Of a DNA stretch of 11,701 nt, positions 7,045 to 11,701 are shown piece after piece (position 1 is the stretch's first letter; every line of letters starts with the position of its first letter). The stretch is from Chloroflexota bacterium. GTDB taxonomy: Bacteria; Chloroflexota; Dehalococcoidia; JACQGW01. The DNA lies in contig JACQGW010000076.1 of the NCBI GenBank assembly GCA_016199325.1, forward strand, positions 1-11,701, given 5' to 3'. Under the pieces are notes generated by a model. The model searched no databases. It was given only the letters and a program-made list of their open reading frames with translations, and was not told where the DNA came from. The translations under genes and the position numbers were made by a program.

Positions 7045-7082
7045 GTTCTCCGCTCAGATGGAGCGCCAGGAGCGACTGGCGG

Positions 7083-7139
7083 GGCTCGGCAATCCGGGTC
7101 GGGGCGGCCTGCCAGGCCGCCCCGATGGAGCGCCGAGCC
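7083..7139 (-). promoter_or_regulatory. Strong intergenic stem-loop between the Wzz-like and Wzy/WaaL-like genes
   Basis: An inner perfect 12-bp stem (7099-7110 with 7114-7125) closes on a 3-base GCC loop; its arms are TCGGGGCGGCCT and AGGCCGCCCCGA. An outer 8-bp stem, GGCTCGGC (7083-7090) with GCCGAGCC (7132-7139), flanks it across an internal loop. The outer right arm also reaches into the end region of the upstream gene's downstream spacer (that gene stops at 7149). There is no T-tract, so it is not a textbook intrinsic terminator. It could stabilise the upstream message or reduce read-through to the ligase-like gene; either role is inference. Confidence 0.55.
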
Positions 7140-7148
7140 GCGTCCGCG

Positions 7149-8570
7149 CTACCTGGATCGGCCCACGCCGTCGGCACGATCCGACAGCATGGCTGGATAG
7201 GCCGGCTCAGCAGGCTGCATGACCGGCACGAGCTCCGCCGGCTCCCCCCGCTTGCGGTCTGTCGGCAGGCGGACCGGCCGCACGGACAGCGTGCCGATGA
7301 CCGGCGCCCCGGCCAGCTCAAGGTCCTGCATGACCCGACCGACCACGTCGCGTTGGACCGTGCCCGGAGCCACGAGCAATACGGCATCAACCTGGCTCGC
7401 CAGAAGCAGCGCGTCAGACGTCGCCAGGGGGCTGGCGGCCTGCACGATGACTACGTCCGCGCGCCCGCTGAGGTCTCTGATCAGCGAGCCCAGCCGCGCC
7501 GCGTTCATCAACCGGCTGGCGAAGGGAGTCGGCGTGCCGGCGGGGACGACGGACAGCAACGGCAGCCAGCCAAACGGCTGCGCCTCCGGTCCGGCTCTCC
7601 CTGCGAGCAGATCGCTCAACCCTGGAGACCGGGTCAGTTGGAAAAGTGCGCTCAGGCGCGGGCTCTGGAGCATCCCGTCGGCAAGGATCACCCGGCCGAA
7701 GCGCTCGGCCAGCGCCGTCGCGAGGTTGGCGGTGGCAGCGGCCCCGCTCCAGTCCACCGAGGCGGAACAGATGAGGATCGACTTGACGTTCCTCCGCTGC
7801 ATGGCCGCCCAGAGCCGAGTGGCAATGAGCCGGTACTGATCGGCCTCTGGAGTCTGCGGATGCGCGACCAGCAAGAGGTGATCCGGCGAATCCGGACGGC
7901 CCCCCTTGAGAATCGGGGCGACGCCGAGGCTCGGGGCCCCGGTGGCCGTGGCCAGCTCGTCGGCCGAGTGAACCCTCCCGGAACGCCGAGCACTGAGAAG
8001 ATACTCGACGGCAAGCGCGACCATCATGCTGAGCACGAGCGCGGCGAGGATCGCCAGCGGGACGATCTGCGTGGTCGTGTTCGTGACCAGCCGGCCCTTC
8101 GTCTGCACGTCGTAGGTGGTGACCCTGGCGGCCGGGGTCGGGTTGCCCACGCCCGTGCTTCGGGTCACGAGGTCGGCGAGCTTGGCGGCGATGGCCGCGG
8201 CCCGCTCCGACGACGAGTCACGCACGCGGATTTCGATGATCCGGGTATCGGGATTCGCCGTCGTGTCGATCTGCGCGGCGAGCTCGGTTCGCGAGAGCGG
8301 GAGATCCAGCTCGAGAATCGCCTGTTCCAGGACCCCCCGGGTTGAAGCGAAATCCCGGTAGGTGCTCACGAGCAGGGCGCTCGCCCGGAGCGTGTCGAGG
8401 TTGACGTCGGCGCTGTTCAACCCCGGCCCGACGAGCAGGCGAGCGGACGCTTCGTACTCCGGTGGAACCCCTCTCGTCAACTGGTAGCTGGCGATGCCGG
8501 CTGCGACGGCCGACAGCGCCAACAGCCAGCTCCAGCGGATCAACAGGCGGAGCCACGTATTCAGTTCCAT
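7149..8570 (-). CDS. Wzz-type chain-length protein fused to a degenerate BY-kinase-like ATPase domain
   Basis: Wzz/BY-kinase proteins control polysaccharide chain length and export at the inner membrane. The 473-residue product has a first membrane helix (about 11-29), an external Wzz-type domain (35-165, with YEASARLLV at 39-47 and IIEIRVRDSSSERAAAIA at 111-128), a second helix (169-192) and a cytoplasmic domain (about 200-440) with the layout of a tyrosine-kinase/MinD-like ATPase. Its nucleotide-binding motifs are eroded. Where kinases have PGEGKST, it reads VDWSGAA (272-278), with Gly276 at the lysine position. The DAD motif reads ADGM (297-300). The Walker B aspartate is Gln377 (VVIVQAASP). 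There is no C-terminal tyrosine cluster, only Tyr458. NLATALAE (282-289) and SDALLLASQVDAVLLV (385-400) keep the fold recognisable. AAGGAGG at 8579-8585 sits 8 bases before the ATG. It lies between the UDP-glucose dehydrogenase and Wzy/WaaL-like genes. Confidence 0.9.
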   Translation of the reverse strand: MELNTWLRLLIRWSWLLALSAVAAGIASYQLTRGVPPEYEASARLLVGPGLNSADVNLDTLRASALLVSTYRDFASTRGVLEQAILELDLPLSRTELAAQIDTTANPDTRIIEIRVRDSSSERAAAIAAKLADLVTRSTGVGNPTPAARVTTYDVQTKGRLVTNTTTQIVPLAILAALVLSMMVALAVEYLLSARRSGRVHSADELATATGAPSLGVAPILKGGRPDSPDHLLLVAHPQTPEADQYRLIATRLWAAMQRRNVKSILICSASVDWSGAAATANLATALAERFGRVILADGMLQSPRLSALFQLTRSPGLSDLLAGRAGPEAQPFGWLPLLSVVPAGTPTPFASRLMNAARLGSLIRDLSGRADVVIVQAASPLATSDALLLASQVDAVLLVAPGTVQRDVVGRVMQDLELAGAPVIGTLSVRPVRLPTDRKRGEPAELVPVMQPAEPAYPAMLSDRADGVGRSR

Positions 8571-8608
8571 TGATTCTGCCTCCTTGCAGAGCGTCTCGCG
8601 GCGGGCAG

Positions 8609-9997
8609 CTACAGACTCTTGACGACGGCACGTCCCGTCAGCATCGCCGGGACCGCCATGGGCTCGGCCTCACCACCTCGGCCGACGGCAAGGTAGGTGA
8701 AGTCCAGCGATCGGACCAGCGCCGGCTCGAACAGGTTGCGTCCGTCGAAGAGAACCGGCCGGCGCATCAGGCTTCGAACACGGGCCAGATCGATCTGTCT
8801 GAACTCGGTCCAGGCCGTCGCCACCACCACCGCGTCGGCCCCTGCGACGCATTCGTAGGGGTCCTGGCACAGGGTGACGTCGGTCGAGAGGTAGCGCGAG
8901 GCGCTGGCCATCGCAACCGGGTCGTGGGCGCGCACGGTGGCTCCCTCGTGCTGGAGCAGGTGGATGATCTCGACGGCTGGTGAATCCCGCATGTCGTCGG
9001 TGTTGGGCTTGAAGGCGAGGCCAAGGACCGCCACCCGCAGGCCGTCGAGATTGCCCAGCGTCTTGCGGAGCCGGTAGACCACAAGGCGGCGCTGGTGCCG
9101 GTTGATCCCCATGACCGCCTGCAACAACTGGGGATGGCAGCCGTAGACGTCGGCCATGTGGGCCAGCGCCTTGACGTCCTTCGGGAAGCAACTGCCGCCG
9201 TAGCCCAGCCCGGCCTCCAGGAACGCCCGGCCGATCCGCTGATCCTGCCCCATCCCCTGGGCGACGACGGTAACGTCGGCGCCGACCCGCTCGCAGAGCG
9301 CCGCGATCTCGTTGATGAAGGCGATCTTCGTCGCCAGGAAGGCGTTCGAGGCGTACTTGATCATCTCGGCGCTCCGCCGATCCGTGATGATGACCGGCGC
9401 ATTCAGCGGTGCGTAGAGCTCGGCGACCCCCTCTGCCGCCCAGCGATCGGTCGTTCCGAGCACGATACGGTCCGGGTGGAAGAAATCGTGGACCGCCGCC
9501 CCCTCCCGCAGAAACTCCGGGTTGGAGACGACCGCGAAACGGGCGTCCGGCCGGGCCTGGCCGATGATGCTCGTGACGACGTCGCCGGTGCCGATGGGCA
9601 CCGTGCTCTTGTTGATGACGGTCAGGAAGCGATCCGGCGACAGGCACTCGGCGATCGATCTCGCGGCCGCCCGCACGTAGCGCAGGTCGGCCTCGTCGCC
9701 CTGCCCTGCCGGCGTCGCCACCGCAATGAAGACGAAATCGGCGCTCGCCAGGGCCTCGGGATAGCTCGTCGTGAACCGCAGGCGGCCCTCGTCCCGGTTG
9801 CGCCAGACCAGCTCGCCGAGACCCGGTTCATGGATCGGGATTTCGCCGGCCTGCAATCGCTCGATCTTGCTCGCGTCGATATCCAGGCAGACGACGTCGT
9901 GCCCAAGCTCGGCCAGGCAAGCGCCGGTGACCAGACCGACATAGCCCGTGCCCGCAACGCAAATCTTCTTCATGTCCGTAACCCCCTGTGTTGTCAT
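8609..9997 (-). CDS. ugd: UDP-glucose 6-dehydrogenase
   Basis: The enzyme oxidises UDP-glucose to UDP-glucuronate with two NAD+ in the cytoplasm, supplying uronic acid for surface polysaccharide. The 462-residue product has the usual three domains: an N-terminal Rossmann fold (KKICVAGTGYVGL, about 10-22; VFIAVATPAG, 89-98; NKSTVPIGTG, 129-138; NPEFLREG, 159-166), a central dimer helix region (IKYASNAFLATKIAFINEI, 213-231) and a C-terminal UDP-binding domain (VAVLGLAFKPNTDDMRDSP, 322-340). The catalytic motif GYGGSCFPKD (266-275) keeps the nucleophile Cys270 and the Lys and Asp after it; Lys214 and Asn218 are also present. Three in-frame ATGs compete, at 10003, 9997 and 9973. GGGGAGG at 10005-10011 gives a 7-base spacer to 9997, while 10003 is too close. 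The family norm would begin at 9973 (MKKICV), preceded by GGGGG. The dehydrogenase fold itself is not in doubt. Confidence 0.95.
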   Translation of the reverse strand: MTTQGVTDMKKICVAGTGYVGLVTGACLAELGHDVVCLDIDASKIERLQAGEIPIHEPGLGELVWRNRDEGRLRFTTSYPEALASADFVFIAVATPAGQGDEADLRYVRAAARSIAECLSPDRFLTVINKSTVPIGTGDVVTSIIGQARPDARFAVVSNPEFLREGAAVHDFFHPDRIVLGTTDRWAAEGVAELYAPLNAPVIITDRRSAEMIKYASNAFLATKIAFINEIAALCERVGADVTVVAQGMGQDQRIGRAFLEAGLGYGGSCFPKDVKALAHMADVYGCHPQLLQAVMGINRHQRRLVVYRLRKTLGNLDGLRVAVLGLAFKPNTDDMRDSPAVEIIHLLQHEGATVRAHDPVAMASASRYLSTDVTLCQDPYECVAGADAVVVATAWTEFRQIDLARVRSLMRRPVLFDGRNLFEPALVRSLDFTYLAVGRGGEAEPMAVPAMLTGRAVVKSL

Positions 9998-10004
9998 GGT
10001 CATA

Positions 10005-10011
10005 CCTCCCC
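10005..10011 (-). promoter_or_regulatory. Ribosome binding site for the UDP-glucose dehydrogenase gene
   Basis: GGGGAGG on the minus strand is followed by T and two close ATGs (10003 and 9997). The 7-base spacing selects 9997. The site lies in the 31-base gap after the DNRLRE-protein stop. Confidence 0.6.
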
Positions 10012-10028
10012 TTGGTCAATGCGGCTTC

Positions 10029-11701
10029 TCAGGACGTGCCCGGCCTCAGCGTGACCAGGTGGCCGACGTTGGGGCTGGCGAAGCCGGCCGTGCCCGTCTG
10101 GCTGCCGGTGGCGCCGGCTGCGCCGAGCGCCTTGTCGGCAAACTCGCCCGTCGCGTTCGCGGTCCCGCTGTTTGAGCGGTGATCCCATCGCTCCGTCATG
10201 CCGGACGGCGGCGTGACGGAGTTGCCGCCGCTGACGGCGGCAAAGAAGAGGAGCCGGTCGTTGTTGGCGGTGGTCGTAATGCTCGGGGCCGTCACCGCCG
10301 TCGAGCCCGAGACCGTGTTCACCTGCTTAGAGCTGCCGTCGATGGGGTTCGTTGAGCTGACGCCCGAGTAGGCGGCGATGCCGATGGCCGCGGCGCCGGC
10401 CGGCGACCAGGACCACGTGTACGAGGCCGGCTCGTTCTGGGCGACGGGGACAACCCGATAGTAGACCCCGGACCAGATGGTGGAGTCGGAATGACCGAAG
10501 CCCACCAGCGTCCAGCCTGCCGGCACCGGTACGACCGAGCTCTTCCCGCCCCGCAGCGCGAGGTGGGCGATCAGGATGTCGCCGTTCTGCACGCCCGGCG
10601 GGCGGCTGACCGTCAGCGAGCTTGGGCTGGCGGTCGGCGTCGTCGTTGCCGTCGAGATGGCTCGCAGCGTGATCACCGCCTGGCCAGCCGCCGTCGGCGT
10701 CGGCGTGGGTGTCGCCGTCGCCGGGACACTGGTCGGCGTGGGTGTCGCCGTCGCCGGGACACTGGTCGGCGTGGGTGTCGACCCGGATGAGCTGCTGAAT
10801 GTCACGACGAGCTGCGGCGGAAACGCTCCGTCTTCACGAGAGGCGTAGTCCGCGCCGTTGGTGCTGCTCGACCAGATCCCGAAACTCACCGTACCGTTGC
10901 CCGCGATGGCGTCGGTCACGTCCAGCTCATACCACTGGTCCTGGCTCACCGCCCCCAGGGTCGAGAGGACGGGACCGTCGATGGTCGGGCGGTTGTTGTA
11001 GGTCACCGTCGACTCCGACCAGCCCGAGTCGCTCACGGTGGCAATGGAGCCGCCACTCGGGCTCGGATTCCGGACGTAGAGTCGGAGGCGCGCCGAGGTT
11101 ACCTGTCCATTCAGGTTGGTCAGCTCGAACTTGAGGAACGACTCCTGGACCGGCGAGGCATCCACCATCAAGAACAGGTCTGAGCCAGAGTTGTCCCCCG
11201 GGTACTTGGCATTGACACGGGCGTCGGCAACCGGCGCAAAGGTGAGCGTTTCGACAACCGTCGGCACGGCCGTCGGCGTATCGCTCGGCGTTGGCGTGTT
11301 GGTCAGCCAGGGCGTTGCTGTTGGCGTCGGCGTGTCCAGCACTGGGGCTGGCGTTGGCGTCGACGTCGCCGTTGCCGTAGCTGGGGCGCTGGTCGGCGTG
11401 GGCGTCGGCCCGGACGAACTGTTGAATGTGACGACGAGCTGCGGCGCAAACGCCCCGTCTTCGCGGGAGGCGTAGTCCGCGCCGTTGGTGCTGCCCGACC
11501 AGATCCCGAAACTCACCGTGCCGTTGCCCGCGATGGCGTCGGTCACGTCCAGCTCATACCACTGGTTCTGGCTCACCGCCCCCAGGGTCGAGAGGACGGG
11601 ACCGTCGATGGTCGGGCGGTTGTTGTAGGTCACCGTCGACTCCGACCAGCCCGAGTCGCTCACGGTGGCAATGGAGCCGCCACTCGGGCTCGGATTCCGG
11701 A
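10029..11701 (-). CDS. Large DNRLRE-repeat surface protein, 5' end beyond the window
   Basis: This is the C-terminal 557 residues of a protein whose reading frame is open to the right edge, so its start and export signal are not seen. From N to C it has: the end of one DNRLRE-type domain (11424-11701); a Thr/Pro-rich linker (11256-11423); a complete DNRLRE-type domain (10797-11255: FAPVADARV, SFLKFELTNL, ARLRLYV, ESTVTYNNRP, WYELDVTDAI and REDGAFPPQLVVTF); a second linker of TPTPTSVPATA units (10683-10796); and a 217-residue beta-rich C-terminal domain (10032-10682: PPGVQNGDILIAHLAL, PAGWTLVGFG, YSGV). DNRLRE domains resemble carbohydrate-binding modules (CBM96-like) of exported proteins, so cell-surface or matrix binding is likely; the ligand is unknown. 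No sortase-like or other C-terminal anchor is evident. It ends 31 bases before the UDP-glucose dehydrogenase start and probably shares its transcript. Confidence 0.85.
   Translation of the reverse strand, partial: RNPSPSGGSIATVSDSGWSESTVTYNNRPTIDGPVLSTLGAVSQNQWYELDVTDAIAGNGTVSFGIWSGSTNGADYASREDGAFAPQLVVTFNSSSGPTPTPTSAPATATATSTPTPAPVLDTPTPTATPWLTNTPTPSDTPTAVPTVVETLTFAPVADARVNAKYPGDNSGSDLFLMVDASPVQESFLKFELTNLNGQVTSARLRLYVRNPSPSGGSIATVSDSGWSESTVTYNNRPTIDGPVLSTLGAVSQDQWYELDVTDAIAGNGTVSFGIWSSSTNGADYASREDGAFPPQLVVTFSSSSGSTPTPTSVPATATPTPTSVPATATPTPTPTAAGQAVITLRAISTATTTPTASPSSLTVSRPPGVQNGDILIAHLALRGGKSSVVPVPAGWTLVGFGHSDSTIWSGVYYRVVPVAQNEPASYTWSWSPAGAAAIGIAAYSGVSSTNPIDGSSKQVNTVSGSTAVTAPSITTTANNDRLLFFAAVSGGNSVTPPSGMTERWDHRSNSGTANATGEFADKALGAAGATGSQTGTAGFASPNVGHLVTLRPGTS
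10699..10779. repeat. 33-bp tandem repeat coding for a Thr/Pro linker
   Basis: Two exact 33-bp units (10699-10731 and 10732-10764) and a 15-base partial third encode TPTPTSVPATA-type linker units of the DNRLRE protein on the minus strand. The period is 11 codons, so copy number can change without frameshift. Confidence 0.85.
10789..11074. repeat. Direct repeat copy B within the DNRLRE protein gene
   Basis: It matches 11416-11701 at an offset of 627 bp (209 codons), with about 10 differences in 286 bases. The differences lie in 10789-10940, and 10941-11074 shows none. It encodes most of one DNRLRE-type domain. Confidence 0.9.
11416..11701. repeat. Direct repeat copy A within the DNRLRE protein gene
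   Basis: Partner of 10789-11074. The match is still perfect where the window ends, so the duplicated block, and perhaps more copies, continues beyond the right edge. Confidence 0.9.

Larger units (their letters stand above)
3531..11701 (-). other. Predicted polysaccharide/cell-surface transcription unit
   Basis: Six genes lie on the same strand. The gaps in transcription order are 31, 38 and 115 bases, a 4-base overlap, and 21 bases. Five of the starts have a clear purine-rich ribosome binding site. The 115-base gap holds the stem-loop at 7083-7139, the only visible candidate for internal control. No promoter is visible because the 5' end is outside the window. The palindromic element at 3334-3415 may mark the 3' end. 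Co-transcription is inferred from layout only. Confidence 0.6.

Noticed and set aside
7034..7390. Upstream extension of the Wzy/WaaL-like frame to 7390
   Set aside because: It would overlap the Wzz-like gene, has Cys/Arg/Ser-rich composition and crosses the intergenic stem-loop. GGAGG at the right distance from GTG 7033 gives a better start.
7125..8345. 406-codon plus-strand frame
   Set aside because: It is antisense to the Wzz-like gene and has no recognisable motif; its open frame is explained by high GC content.
9095..10054. 319-codon plus-strand frame
   Set aside because: It is antisense to the strongly supported UDP-glucose dehydrogenase gene and has no motif of its own.

Overview
The window is GC-rich and reads like a chromosomal segment of a Chloroflexota bacterium, perhaps near Thermomicrobia. 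That placement is inference, based on the Thr-Pro-rich linkers joining DNRLRE-type surface domains, the GC-biased codon use, and the dispersed palindromic repeats of a kind I associate with Chloroflexota and metagenomic genomes. No rRNA, tRNA, CRISPR array, integrase or transposase gene is visible.

Left part (1-3530). Two plus-strand paralogues (119-1258 and 1675-2793) encode secreted proteins of an uncharacterised family. Between them lies a 416-base non-coding stretch holding a long near-perfect hairpin followed by about four 33-bp tandem units built from the hairpin's right arm. A small secreted protein (2809-3270, minus) converges on the second paralogue. Behind it, 3334-3483 carries a second copy of the same hairpin plus a solo right arm.

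Right part (3531-11701). Six minus-strand genes run in one direction with gaps of 21-115 bases and one ATGA overlap, so they look like one transcription unit. In transcription order they are: a DNRLRE-repeat surface protein (entering from beyond the right edge), UDP-glucose 6-dehydrogenase, a Wzz-like chain-length protein fused to a cytoplasmic ATPase-fold domain, an O-antigen ligase/polymerase-type membrane protein, a polytopic membrane protein with a GEEIAWGQR motif, and a beta-propeller phytase. UDP-glucuronate synthesis, chain-length control and Wzy/WaaL-type polymerisation or ligation point to a uronic-acid-containing exopolysaccharide or surface glycan. No glycosyltransferase, flippase or outer-membrane exporter is visible here; they may lie outside the window.

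The most unusual points are: the ATPase-fold domain of the Wzz-like protein has lost the key residues of Walker A, Walker A' and Walker B; a phytase ends a polysaccharide operon; the surface protein contains a 209-codon internal duplication that is almost identical at the DNA level; and the hairpin family has expanded its right arm into a 33-bp tandem array next to a duplicated gene. Apart from the phytase, UDP-glucose dehydrogenase, Wzz and Wzy/WaaL families, functions are unknown and are left so.
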